Part shown: in pieces, positions 1 to 10,280 of the stretch
How positions within the stretch are numbered: position 1 is the first letter of the stretch
Layout of the letters: each line of letters opens with the position of its first letter
DNA from: Quercus robur
Taxonomy: Eukaryota > Streptophyta > Magnoliopsida > Fagales > Fagaceae
Assembly: GCF_932294415.1 (NCBI RefSeq)
Contig: NC_065542.1
Location: 55,858,406 to 55,922,405, forward strand
Direction of reading: 5' to 3'
Length of the DNA: 64,000 bases
Translations under genes and position numbers: made by a program
Notes under the pieces: generated by a model
Seen by the model: only the letters and a program-made list of their open reading frames with translations
What the model was told of the DNA's origin: nothing
The model's database searches: none

Positions 1-189
1 CCAGTATCACATTCACCCTTATGAGAGAAAATGTTGAATATATGACTATGGCCTTGACTCTGTCTTAAAGTGAACTTGGAATTTTAAACTCCGTCATAGT
101 TTGTTAACTTCATGAATTATTTTGATGCTATTTTCCAGCTCGAGAAGTTATTGATGACATAAATTTGTTTGTTATGGTTTCCTAACTTT
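1..189. other. Unassigned AT-rich DNA
   Basis: No reading frame, repeat or motif that I recognise lies here. It borders the first copy of a direct repeat that starts near 190. Confidence 0.5.
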
Positions 190-823
190 AAGCTTCCCTG
201 CCAGTGACTTCAACAGGTTACTGGATTATGAGGTAGACACCTATAGGAAGTCTTTTTATTTGTTGATTGTTCAATAAATTTTTTACTAGTATATATATAT
301 ATATATATATATCTTTGACGTGTACAGGGAACTGAGATACTTTGTACGTCAGACCAAAAGCAAAGTGATTGGATACCACACATGGGCTTAGAAATTTGAA
401 ATATAAAGTTAGGGATAGTGGTTTTACATTGCAATCCTTCGCTACTTCATTGCATCGGTAAAATTTCCTATGAAAGTTCATTGTATTGCGGTCCATTTGT
501 TTGATTTTCAAATTGTCTTTTTCTTTGAGTGTGACTGATCTGACATTGTTTACTTTTTTTTCCTACTCTATGTTTCTTTGGTCTACATATGGGTATCTAT
601 TGTTCAAACCATGCATTGCCTGAATGGGGGACAATTGTTCATGAGCCATAGTCACAACCTCTCCAAGCATCAACAATAGCTGCAATGGCAATGACACCAA
701 GGTATTCTAAATTCTCTATCTCTCATGAGTTTGCATGACTTTTATTCTACCCATTTATTTATTGTTTTTCTGAAATTTAATAATTTGTGTAATTACTTTG
801 TCAAAAAAAAACTTATTTCTCTC
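190..823 (+). repeat. Direct repeat unit, copy 1
   Basis: This segment matches 2858-3450 in the same orientation through several blocks: the opening 'gacttcaacag' block, the (AT)n run followed by 'gtgtacagggaactgagat', the 'catgcattgcc' block, the 'ctccaagcatcaacaatag' block and the 'tgcatgacttttattctac' block. The order of blocks is the same and small indels separate them. I see no long open frame. It is either a local segmental duplication or two copies of an unnamed repeat. The last ~110 bp occur a third time, inverted, at 8900-9011. Confidence 0.7.
290..313. repeat. (AT)n microsatellite
   Basis: Uninterrupted AT dinucleotide run. The paralogous run in the second direct-repeat copy lies at about 2921-2945. 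Confidence 0.9.
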
Positions 824-2227
824 AGTAGACTAAATTACTTACTTTCAACAAAAACAATTGTCAATAACTTTCTTCGTTGGGTTAATTACTTTGTTCTTGT
901 AATTGATTTTTTAATAAATTTTTTTACTTATTTTTAGTGTGCAAATTGGTCTCTACTATTGTTGCTGTAGTTGGCTGCATACACTTTCATTCATAAGAGG
1001 GCTTGTTTTGTTTAAAATTGTTTTTTCTTTTCTTTTATTGCTTGGATATTTTATATTTGGTTTGGTTATGAAGGTTTTTCCTTCTTACTAACTCACACGT
1101 TAACTTAACTTCCAGTCTTCACAGAGGTCAGTGTTTTAATATATTATGATCCCTGTCTTTGTAATTTTTCCTTTTTAATCTATGTTTGGAAGAATGAGTC
1201 AAAATCAGTAACCTTTGCAATGAGACCCTCAAAATGTTTGACAAAATGCTAGAGTATGTCAAGCACTTCATGCAGCACCCCTTTTCTATTGGTTAAAAAA
1301 TATGCTTAATATATTGTAGTATTAAGTGGTTTGTGCTGATGTCTCTTGTACTATAGATTGCTACCAAGCAAAGTGGTTTGTTGGATGATGTTCTCAATCA
1401 TTGTCGGGTCTATGTTTCAATGTGTTTGATGAAATGCCTATAAGAAAGATTAAAAAGAGAAGGTATGGTCATGTTTATACATACAAAAAATAGTGGAAAA
1501 TGTCGATTCAAGAATCCATACTACTACGTTCTTGAGGCTTCATGGAATTTATTGCAACAATGAAGGCAGTAAAAGTATTGATTCTGGGTATGGTTACAAG
1601 TCGTCTCATTAAAATATCATGGCCTCACTCTTTGTCTATTTATAATCTTGCACAAAATTATTAGGAAAAAGATTGTCTCTAAAATTTGTTTTAGCTTTAG
1701 TAAGAAATTGCAGGAAAATGAAGCATGCTCTACCTAATTGGGTGATTTTAATAGCTTTTTTTAAGCCAACCGTGATCTTAGCTGATCTGGGACTCCCCTG
1801 CTTCAACCATTGTTGCGGATTCTTACTTATTAATAAACCATTGTTGCAGGTTCTTGATTTATTTGAGATGAGTCATTCTTCCACTATTTGGTGCTCATAA
1901 ATTCCTCCACTATGGAATTTGAGAAGTTGCTTAATGCTTTGTTAGTGCTCTTTGATAATTTATATGTTGTTGATAGGTTTTGAATAATTTGTACAGTTAT
2001 TATCTGTGTTGTTATTCTTAAATTGTTGCTTTCAGTTATAATTCTGTTGTGGCTGTGTTTTGTATATGGTTTTTTCCTTAATTAAATTTGTGTATCTATT
2101 TAATTGATTAGTAGATTGGTTTAGAATTGTTATGGTATCAATGATGTCTGGTGGTTATTTGACTTATTGGTTATTTCTAACTAGAATGTTGCTAACTATT
2201 GTCATGTAATCCAAATCTAAGTTTAAT
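824..2227. other. AT-rich DNA with a possible PPR relic
   Basis: No sustained coding frame. At 1401-1460 on the + strand one frame reads '..FNVFDEMPIRK..', which resembles the 'vFDEMP.R' core of a plant pentatricopeptide repeat, but the similarity does not extend to neighbouring repeats. Treat it at most as a shred of a PPR gene. The rest holds T-rich tracts only. Confidence 0.25.
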
Positions 2228-2294
2228 ATTATAATTTTCCTCTTTTTTTCTTACTTATCAAAAAAAATAAAAATGAAAATTATAATTTTCCTCT
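2228..2294 (+). mobile_element. Tail-only retrotransposition scar with 16-bp TSD
   Basis: A perfect 16-bp direct repeat, ATTATAATTTTCCTCT, at 2228-2243 and 2279-2294 flanks only 35 bp. The insert carries the motif CTTATCAAAA followed by an A-rich tail. The same CTTATCAAAA end recurs in other scars of this window, for example at 36547 and on the opposite strand at 18987. It reads as a LINE or SINE 3' end inserted after extreme 5' truncation. Confidence 0.75.
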
Positions 2295-2609
2295 ACCATT
2301 AAAAGATGCTGCACAATATATATGTGTAAACCTAATTTGCAGACTTTGTCCAATCCCTAACGTCTTAATTATTCAAAAGAGGGATGATGTTTTTGTCTTG
2401 AATGGTTCTTTAAGTAATTTTATTTGCTGTTATAGTGATTTTTGTTCTTAAGTTTTAGAATTTTTAGACAGATTCTTTCCAAATGGTCATGGTCATGGTG
2501 CAATTGGTTGTTTTGTTTTGGGTTAATAACCAGTTGTAGGTTTGGTTTTTAAAAGCTAGTTTACTTAAAAACTAGAGCCCCCACTCCACTGTTATCCTGC
2601 CTAAATAAA

Positions 2610-2736
2610 CTTTATTTTATTTCATTTTTCGATTGGTATGTTACACACGCACCCAATGTTTCTTGTGCATGACTTCACCCTCCACTTGATGCTTTCAAGG
2701 GAAGGAAGTGCGAATTGAGCTAGAGCTCATTGGCAT
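2610..2736 (-). mobile_element. tRNA-derived SINE, copy 1
   Basis: Read on the minus strand this begins GCCAATGAGCTCTAGCTCAA, containing an A-box-like 'TAGCTCAATTCGC'. It then has 'AGTGGAGGGTGAAGTC' in the B-box position and ends in an A-rich tail. The same order is found at 38321-38443, where the B box reads 'GGTGGGTTCAA'. The layout (A box, B box ~45 nt later, short unique 3' part, poly-A) is that of a plant tRNA-derived SINE. The B box of this copy is decayed. Confidence 0.65.
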
Positions 2737-2857
2737 CTTACCTTTAAGAAAACATTAATTTAATATTTGGTTCAATTGCAAGTATATTGTAATGTGTCCC
2801 CTAGTTTCACAAAGTCCCCTGTCAATCCAATTGCTCTGAAATTAAGAACAAATTAAC

Positions 2858-3450
2858 TTGAGGATTCCGTGCCGGTGACTTCAACAGCTTGCTATATTAT
2901 AAGGTAGACACACACTGAGATATATATATATATATATATATATATCTTTCATGTGTACAAGGAACTGGGATACTTTGGAAGTCAGACTAAAAGCAAAATG
3001 AGCTTATGAAATTTGAAATACAAAGTTTGGGTTTGTTGGTTGTACATTTCAATCCTTCACTACTTCATTGCATTGGTAAAATTTTGCTATCAAAGTTCAT
3101 TGCAATGTGGTCCATTTGTTTTATTTTCAAATTGTCTTTCTGTTTAAGTTTGTGACTGATCTGACAATGTATACCTTTTTTTTCCCCTACTCTATGTTTC
3201 TTTTGTCTAACATATGGGTTTTAATTGTTGAAACCATGCATTGCCAGAATAGGGGACAATGGTTCATGAGCAGTAGCCACAACTCTCCAAGCATCAACAA
3301 TAGCAACTATGGGAATGACAACATGGTATTCCGAAGTCTCTATCTCTCATGACTTTGCATGACTTCTATTCTACTCGTTTATTTTATTGTTTTTCTGAAA
3401 TTTAATAATTTTTGTAATTACTTTGTCGACAAAAAATTATTTCTCTCGGT
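2858..3450 (+). repeat. Direct repeat unit, copy 2
   Basis: Partner of 190-823, same orientation, block by block, including a (TA)n run at about 2921-2945. Its last ~105 bp (from 3345) coincide with the outer end of the left arm of the large inverted repeat, so one breakpoint of the inverted duplication lies inside this unit. Confidence 0.7.
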
Positions 3451-3869
3451 AATTACTTTTCCAATTCCTTCTTTGCACAAAAATCTCTATTAAATCGATA
3501 CCGATAGGGGCATGGGATGGTTTTTACCTCCTGAGTCACACATTTGCTTCCTCTAAAATGGGAAGAAAACTAAGGAGAAAATACAAATATAAAAGAGAGA
3601 TATTATTTTTCCCTTTATGTCTCTCACTCTCCCCATCCTCAGCCGTATGCAAAATTAGGAGATTACTCACCAAAGTCTGAGAAATAAACCAATATTGCAA
3701 GATTTGAATGACTTTTGTGGCATGCTCAAAATCAATTTTACCAAGATCTGAGCGCAGGAACGGACCTATTAAGGGCTCGGGCCCCCCTAGCCTAAAAAAA
3801 AATAAATAAATAAATTAGTAATCATACTCCCCCAACCCCAACCCAGCCCAACCTTACAAGTCCCCCTAG

Positions 3870-4677
3870 TAGGGCTGTCCACAGGTCGGTCCGGGTCGGG
3901 TTTGTGCCCAACCCGCAACCGACCCGATCAGATCGGGTGGAGAAATTCCAGACCCGTCGCCGACCGCGAAAAGCCACCGGGCGAGTCGGATCGGACTCGG
4001 GTGGGCAGCGGTCGGAGTTGATTTCGACCGAAATAAATTGTAACAAACACAGAAGAACCAAAATCAACAAAAATCAACAGAACAAAAATCAAACTTCAGT
4101 GGTTTGATTCCTGAAGAACAAAATCAACAAATCTACAAACCCAAAGAGAAGATCTACAAACCCAAAGAACAGATCCACACATCCAAAGAACAAAAACCCA
4201 AAGAACAGATCCACAAATCCACAGATAACCGAACCTAAGAGATGAAATAGAAAGATTGAATCTGAGAGATGGAGGCGAAGACGAGCTAGGACGTTGCGGA
4301 TGAAGAGCACAGATCAACGACGAAGAGGCAGAGATCGACGATGGAGAGGCATATATCGACGATGACGATCGATGAAGGGTAAACATCGGCAGTTGGATCG
4401 GCGAAGGGTAAGAACTGAGAGTGAGGATGACTTTGGAAAGTAAGGACTGGAATGAGATTGGTTAACAAGCTTCAGACCTTTAAACCCATTGATATGGCGG
4501 TCGGGTCGGGTGGCTCGGGTATTGGAGGAAGAGACCCGCACCCGATCCGTCGGAATCGGTTTTGGAAAGTAAGGACCCGCCGCTGACCGTCGGAGGAGTC
4601 AGATCGGACGGCGGACAGTTCGGGTCCGGTCGGTTTGACCGGGTGGGTCGGATCTGCGGGTTGTTTGGACAGCCCTA
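3870..4677. mobile_element. Non-autonomous hAT element (808 bp)
   Basis: Terminal inverted repeats TAGGGCTGTCCA (3870-3881) and TGGACAGCCCTA (4666-4677) are perfect over 12 bp. They are flanked by a perfect 8-bp target duplication CCCCCTAG (3862-3869 and 4678-4685). An 8-bp TSD and a TAGGG start are diagnostic of hAT. The subterminal regions are GC-rich and rich in CGGGTCGG-type motifs on both sides. No transposase frame is present; the open frames inside are low-complexity shadows. The corresponding place in the right arm of the inverted repeat (about 8460-8475) holds a single uninterrupted copy of the target. Confidence 0.93.
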
Positions 4678-4778
4678 CCCCCTAGTTAGAACAGCCCCGA
4701 GCCCAACACAACCCAAAAAAAATAAAAAAACATGTTAACCCTTTTACAAACCGATCTCAGATTAAAAAAAAAAAAGTC

Positions 4779-4803
4779 GAGAGAGAGAGAGAGAGAGAGA
4801 GAG
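4779..4803. repeat. (GA)n microsatellite
   Basis: GA dinucleotide run inside the left arm. The mirror position in the right arm (about 8361-8372) has a shorter CT run, an easy length marker between arms. Confidence 0.85.
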
Positions 4804-4920
4804 GAATGGAGCGAGTTTAGAGGTGAGACCTAGATCCATGCTGCCACAGATTCCCTTCACGCTGCTGCCATAGCTCTCCTACTGATCCACACGCCGCCAC
4901 ACCCCTCCGCGCCTCCAGCA

Positions 4921-5068
4921 AATGTGTTCCAGATCAAGAAGCATACGCAAAAAGAAATTCCAAAAGGAAGCGAAAAAAAAAGGCTTTGTTTGTCTTCTAC
5001 AACAGGGAAAACTGAAAAACTTAGTTCGTCCTTTGCAAAAACAGGCGATTCAGCAAATAATTCAGAAG
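4921..5068 (+). other. Exon-like segment upstream of the RLP fragment (left arm)
   Basis: An open stretch in the frame reading 'NVFQIKKHTQKEIPKG...' ends at CAGAAG|GTAGGC, a good splice donor (exon end 5068). A plausible acceptor, TTTTTGCAG, ends at 5332 just before the LRR-coding segment. The mirror segment at 8102-8249 of the right arm preserves the frame and the donor. The lysine/serine-rich peptide is not one I recognise and is not a signal peptide, so the normal 5' end of an RLP gene is missing. Whether it was ever an exon is inference from the splice signals. Confidence 0.35.
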
Positions 5069-5332
5069 GTAGGCATGTTTTTTTTCCCCTTTTTTTCTTT
5101 TCTATTCAATTACTGTTTCTAGGGTTTTGAACATTAGAGTAGATTTATTGATGATTTCTCTCAAATTGAAATCGATTTGGTGCTGAAGAACATACATTTA
5201 TGTGTTGCCAAAAAAAATAAAGTTCTGTCATTTCATTTATGTTGTTTTTAATTTTTTGTTGAAATATTTTCCCCCCTTTATATTTTCGTTTCCCATGCCT
5301 CTTTTCTACCATTGTTATTAAGGTTTTTGCAG

Positions 5333-6524
5333 TATATATTTAAAGTTTTTCGATACCGAGCAACGCGCCCTTCTCACCTTCAAGCAAGACCTTATTGATC
5401 CATTAAATCGACTCTCCTCTTGGACTGTTGATGGCGATTGTTGTCACTGGGTCGCTGTTGTCTGCCATAACCTCGCTGCTCACGTCCAACAACTCCATCT
5501 CAAAAGCTTCCCTCCTGTTTGGGATGATTCTATTTCTGACGAACAAAACGGACAGAATTGGGCTCAAGAAGAAGCCTATGAGCGGTCAATGTTTGGTGGT
5601 AAACTAAATCCTTCTCTGCTTGATTTGAAGCATTTGAATTACTTTGACCTCAACTTCAATAATTTCTTTGCTTTTCCCATTCCCTCATTTCTTGGTTAAA
5701 TGAAGAGTTTAACATCTCTTAATCTCTCTTATGCGGGATTTGTGGGACTCATACCTCATTAACTTGGAAATCTCTCCAATTTGCTCTATCTCAATCTCGA
5801 ATGTCCTTGGGTTGATTTATATGTGAATAACCTTCAATGGCTTTCTGGTCTTCCTTTACTACAACATCTCGATATGAGTGGTGTAGATCTTAGCAAAGCC
5901 TCTGATTGGCTACAACTCACAAACACACTCCCTTCCTTGTTTGACTTGTGCTTGTCATCTTCCCAACTTCCTTTCATTCCATCGACACCCACTGTTAACT
6001 TTTCATCACTCCTCACCCTCGATCTTTCAAGGAATCAATTTGAAAACACTTTGATCCCATCATGGATCTTTGGTCTTCGTAATCTTGTTTCTCTTGATCT
6101 ATCTTTCATTAACTTTCAAGGTCCAATCCCTGTTGATTTCCACAACATGACTTCTCTTAAGCACCTCCATCTATCTGGAAACTATTTCCACCATAGACTT
6201 CCTAATAGTTGTCTTGAGTTTCTCAACCTTGGCGTCAGTAGTTTGCAGGGTACAATCTCCAGTGCCATTGGAAACCTAACATCTGCAATTAGTATTGACT
6301 TGTCAAAAAATGAACTTGGAGGAAAGTTGCCAAGATTGTTGGGTAATCTCTGTAACTTAAGGGAAATCAAATTGTCATCCAACGAATGGAGTCAAGAGAT
6401 ATCTGAAATCTTAGAAAGTTTATCAGTGTGTCTTTCAGATAGACTAGAGATCTTAGACTTAAATATTTCTCAACTTCATGGTTATTTGAAGGAAGTCCCC
6501 AACGGCATAGTACTAGACTTATGA
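5333..6524 (+). pseudogene. LRR receptor-like protein (RLP) pseudogene, N-terminal half, left arm
   Basis: From 5358 the frame reads EQRALLTFKQDLIDP, then a DGDCCHW segment: the LRRNT_2 cap of plant cell-surface RLP/RLK proteins with its paired cysteines. LRRs of the 'L..L..LDLS.N.F....IP' plant type follow, to about 6490. The family (EIX2/Cf-type immune receptors) sits in the plasma membrane and senses apoplastic ligands. This copy cannot encode one: it lacks a signal peptide, has in-frame stops at 5697-5699 and 5760-5762, and ends after about eight LRRs without C-terminal LRRs, transmembrane segment or tail. The longest uninterrupted frame is 5781-6524, whose last residues leave the LRR at the inverted-repeat boundary. 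The opposite arm has different lesions, so the two copies decayed independently after duplication. 13 amino-acid differences separate the arms over the ~235 residues I could compare. Confidence 0.88.
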
Positions 6525-6676
6525 CTGTATCACAATATTGTGTACATTTAATAAAAATTTATAGAAAAAATAAGAATAAGAAAAACCTTAAAATCAAGAT
6601 CCAAGGTAGTTTTTATTTATTTCTTTAAAATTGTAGGAAAATTTTCTCCTATTTGGCAAGGGAGGAGAACATTTTA
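6493..6676. other. Spacer between inverted-repeat arms
   Basis: About 185 bp of AT-rich DNA with no symmetry, forming the loop of the potential hairpin. The right end continues an LRR-like frame read on the minus strand for a few codons (…KMFSSLAK at 6649), which suggests the right arm keeps slightly more of the ancestral gene than the left. Confidence 0.7.
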
Positions 6677-7836
6677 TCCGTCAAATGACCATGAAGTTGA
6701 GAAATACTTAAGTCTAAGATCTCTAGTCTATCTGAAAGACACATTGATAAACTTTCTAAGATTTCAGATATCTCTTGACTCCATTCGTTGGATGACAATT
6801 TGATTTCCCTTAAGTTACAGAGATTACCCAATAATCTTGGCAACTTTCCTCCAAGTTCATTTTTTGACAAGTTAATACTAATTGCAGATGTTAGGTTTCC
6901 AATGACACTGGAGATTGTACCCTGCAAACTACTGACGCCAAGGTTGAGAAACTCAAGACGACTATTGGGAAGTCTATGGTGGAAATAGTTTCCAGATAGA
7001 TGGAGGTGCTTAAGAGAAGTCATGTTGTGGAGATCAACAGGGATTGGACCTTGAAAGTTATTGAAAGATAGATCAAGAGAAACAAGATTACGAAGACCAA
7101 AGATCCATGATGGGATCAAAGTATTTTCAAATTGGTTCCTTGAAAGATCGAGGGTGAGGAGTGATGAAAAGTTAACAGTGGGTGTCGGTGGAATGAAAGG
7201 AAGTTGGGAAGATGACAAGCGCAAGTCAAACAAGAAAGGGAGTGTGTTTGTGAGTTGTAGCCAATCAGAGGCTTTGCTAAGATATACACCACTCATATCG
7301 AGATATTGTAGCAAAGGAAGACCAGAAAGCCATTGAAGGTTATTCACATATAAATCAACCCAAGGACATTCGAGATTGAGATAGAGCAAATTGGAGAGAT
7401 TTCCAAGTTGATGAGGTATGAGTCCCACAAATCATGCATAAGAGAGATTAAGAGATGTTAAACTCTTCATTGAACCGAGAAATGAGGGAATGGGAGAAGC
7501 AAGAGAAATTATTGAAGCTGAGGTCAAAGTAATTCAAACGCTTCAAATCAAGCAGAGAAGGATTTAGCTTACCACCAAACATTGACCGCTCATAGGCTTC
7601 TTCTTGAGCCCAATTTTGTTCGTTTTGTTCGTCAGAAATAGAATCATCCCAAATAGGAGGGAAGCTTTTGAGATGGAGTTGTTGGACGTGAGCAGCGAGG
7701 TTATGGCAGACAACAGCGACCCAGTGACAACAATCCCCATCAATAGTCCAAGAGGAGAGTCGATTTAATGGATCAATAAGGTCTTGCTTGAAGGTGAGAA
7801 GGGCACGTAGCTCGGTATCGAAAGACTTTAAATATA
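6649..7836 (-). pseudogene. LRR receptor-like protein pseudogene, N-terminal half, right arm
   Basis: Minus-strand mirror of the left-arm RLP. The LRRNT_2 cap reads ELRALLTFKQDLIDP near 7813-7770, then plant-type LRRs run down to about 6680. Lesions differ from the left arm. One extra base near 7500 shifts the frame relative to the partner (…NNFSCFSHS… instead of …NNFFAFPIP…), and a TGA lies just before the open stretch that starts at 7428 (…LSYA*FVGLIPHQLGN…). The positions of both left-arm stops are sense codons here. The longest frame is 7428-6649. As in the left arm, signal peptide, C-terminal LRRs and membrane anchor are absent. Confidence 0.88.
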
Positions 7837-9011
7837 TATTGCAAAAACCTTAACAACAATGGTAGAAAAGAGGCATGGGAAACGAAAATATAAAGGGGGA
7901 AAAATTTTTCAACAAAAAATTAAAAACAACATAAATGAAATGACAGAACTTTATTTTTTTGGCAACACATAAATGTATGTTCTTCAGCACCAAATCAATT
8001 TCAATTTGAGAGAAATCATCAATAAATCTACTCTAATTTTCAAAACCCTAGAAACAGTAATTGAATAGAAAAGAAAAAAAGGGGAAAAAAAACATGCCTA
8101 CCTTCTGAATTATCTTCTGAATCGCCTGTTTTTGCAGAGGACAAACTAAGTTTTTCAGTTTTCCCTGTTGCAGAAGACAAACAGAGCCTTTTTTTTTTCG
8201 CTTCCTTTTGGAATTTCTTTTTGCGTATGCTTCTTGATCTGGAACACATTTGCTGGAGGTGCTGAGGGGTGTGGCGGCGTGTGGATCAGTAGGAGAGCAA
8301 TGGCAGCAGCGTGAAGGGAATCTGTGGCAGCATGGATTTGGGTCTCACCTCTAAACTCTCTCTCTCTCTCGACTTTTTTTTTTAAGACTGAGATCGGTTT
8401 GTAAAAGGGTTAATAGGTTTTTTTTATTTTTTTTGGGTTGGGTTGGGCTTGGGGCTATTCTAACTAGGGGGACTAGTAAGGTTGGGTTGGGGGGGCCAAT
8501 AAGGGCTGGGTTGGGGTTTGGGGAGTATGATTACTAATTTATTTTTTTAGGCTAGGGGGGCCCGAGCCCTTAATAGGTATGTTCTTGCGCTCAGATCTTG
8601 GTAAAATTGATCTTGAGCATGCCATAAAAGCCATTCAGATCTTGCAATATTGGTTTATTACTCAGACTTTGGTGAGTAATCTCCTAATTTTGCATATGGC
8701 TGAGGATGGGGAGAGTGAGAGACAAAGGGAAAAATAATCTCTCTCTTTTATATTTGTATTTTCTCCTTAGTTTTCTTCCCATTTTAGAGGAAGCAAATGT
8801 GTGACTCAGGAGCTAAAAACCATCCCATGCCCATATCGGTATCGATTTAATAGAGATTTTAGTGCGAAGAAGGAATTGGAAAAGTAATTATCTGGAAAAG
8901 TAATTACCGAGAGAAATAATTTTTTGTCGACAAAGTAATTACACAAATTATTAAATTTCAGAAAGGCAATAAAATAAACGAGTAGAATAAAAGTCATGCA
9001 AAGTCATGAGA
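6677..9011 (-). repeat. Large inverted repeat, right arm
   Basis: Reverse complement of the left arm (3345-6492) without the hAT insertion. The pre-insertion target, read on the minus strand as 'agtCCCCCTAGttag', is intact at about 8460-8475. The outer end at 9011 stops within the short block shared with both direct-repeat units. Confidence 0.93.
8102..8249 (-). other. Exon-like segment upstream of the RLP fragment (right arm)
   Basis: Mirror of 4921-5068. On the minus strand it reads CSRSRSIRKKKFQKEAKKK in one frame and is followed by the same donor-like CAGAAG|GTAGGC. Conservation of both frame and splice signal in the two arms simply follows from recent duplication and does not prove function. 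Confidence 0.3.
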
Positions 9012-9044
9012 ATTTAGATTGTCTTCTCACTCTTTTGTAATGAA

Positions 9045-9160
9045 TGTGCCAATGGGGCTCCTACTTTTAAACTCAATGCTATCACTGTGAGTTCTTGTCA
9101 AATTGATCCAACATTTCCTGCATGGTTACCAAACACAGAAATCTTAAGCATTTTGACATC
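9045..9160 (+). pseudogene. Short RLP leucine-rich fragment outside the inverted repeat
   Basis: The + strand reads FKLNAITVSSCQIDPTFPAWL followed by PNTEILSIL, which matches the central 'fqL..L.L.sC.igp.FP.WL..Q..L..L' segment of EIX/Cf-type RLPs, downstream of the repeats kept in the arms. It is in the same orientation as the left arm. A later piece of the same ancestral gene may therefore lie beyond the inverted copy. The frame closes after about 35 codons. Confidence 0.5.
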
Positions 9161-10280
9161 TCATAGTTAGAATTGCAGATGCTGCCAAACTAGTACTGGA
9201 ATTTGGATATATACCTTGGCTTAAATTGATCAATCTCCCTGAGAAAAAATTTGATTGCAATGTATACAAGGTATTGCTAAATTTCAAACTCATTGATTGA
9301 GCTTTGATTATTTTTCTAGACCAATATCCTCATATTTTTGCCAAAACATGAAAAGAGATTGGCTTGATAATTTTAGATGTATTGGATAAATGTCTATGAG
9401 GATAACTGCATCATTGCCAGATGCACTGGCTATCTTTGAACTGTATTAAAGTCGAACAATAAACCTTCATATGTAATTCACAACTCACTAGCTCCCTCAT
9501 ATAAGCTTGAGCCCTTGTGCTGAACAACAATAGCTTGTTCATAACCGTACCTTTTTCATTGACTACACACATTGTAGGCTTCTTGATCTAGGCTAGATAG
9601 GAGAAATGATGCTCATCCAAAAATGTGGCAATTTGCTTTTCTTTTGGTATTGGATTTTTGCCAATAATAGCCTTTGGACATATACAAAGGTGCTCAAAAG
9701 AACCTAATCCTAACGGTTTCTTCTTTTCTCTAGCACTTTCTAAGAGTCTTTTAATATTCCATATTTGAAAGGAGCATAGACCTTTCAAGTAACTTGTCTG
9801 TATCAGTTTCTATCGAGGTCTTACAGGATTTCATTTCTTGAACTTGTCTCAAAGTCATATGATATTGTTGAAAATCCCTAATTTCTAAATAAACAGTATT
9901 TTTGGCAAAACTGTCCAAGGCATATCTAATTTGTCTTTTCTTGGTTACATGAACTTTCATACAACAAATTTTTTAAAACAATTCCTTCACACACCTAGCC
10001 TAAGATTTTTGATGCATTTAGCTACATTGCCGATCTTGAACTCAATGAAGCTCCTGTTTCCCAAAAGTGCTCAATAAGCAATTAACAAAAATGAGGATGA
10101 CTCTGAAAATTCCTGGTTATGTATAGAAATGAGAGTCGGATGTTCTGTTGGTTCTTGGGGAATCTGTGTAGTTCTCTTCTTCAAAAGGAATTCAAGGCAT
10201 CATGATTTTAGGTTTATCAATGACGCGAAAGATCAATGTGACTACAATGTTAAAAGTGAACTGGTTCCTTGAAATTTTGA
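9161..10280. other. Unassigned gene-like debris
   Basis: On the minus strand 9960-9588 gives two short frames (KVHVTKKRQIRYALDSF… and …KKPLGLGSFEHLCICPK…) with balanced codon composition, so this may be a decayed exon. I do not recognise the family. On the + strand, 9185-9270 has a short open stretch ending in a donor-like AAG|GTATTG. No complete gene can be built. Confidence 0.25.

Larger units (their letters stand above)
3345..6492 (+). repeat. Large inverted repeat, left arm
   Basis: This arm is the reverse complement of 6677-9011, from 'tctcatgactttgcatgac' at the outer end to 'cttcatggttatttga' at the inner end. Removing the 808-bp hAT insertion and one 8-bp target duplication leaves about 2332 bp, against 2335 bp for the right arm. 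It contains a 5' exon-like segment (4921-5068), an intron-like stretch and the N-terminal half of an LRR receptor-like protein. Differences between arms are scattered substitutions and changes in homopolymer and GA-run length. Confidence 0.93.

Noticed and set aside
4089-4541. Several overlapping minus-strand frames inside the hAT element
   Set aside because: Repetitive 'LFGFVDLF' and S-rich text from internal short repeats; no hAT transposase, BED or dimerisation motif.
6788-7336. Plus-strand frames antisense to the right-arm RLP (and the like at 5834-6382)
   Set aside because: Shadows of the LRR coding strand; no codon or domain support.
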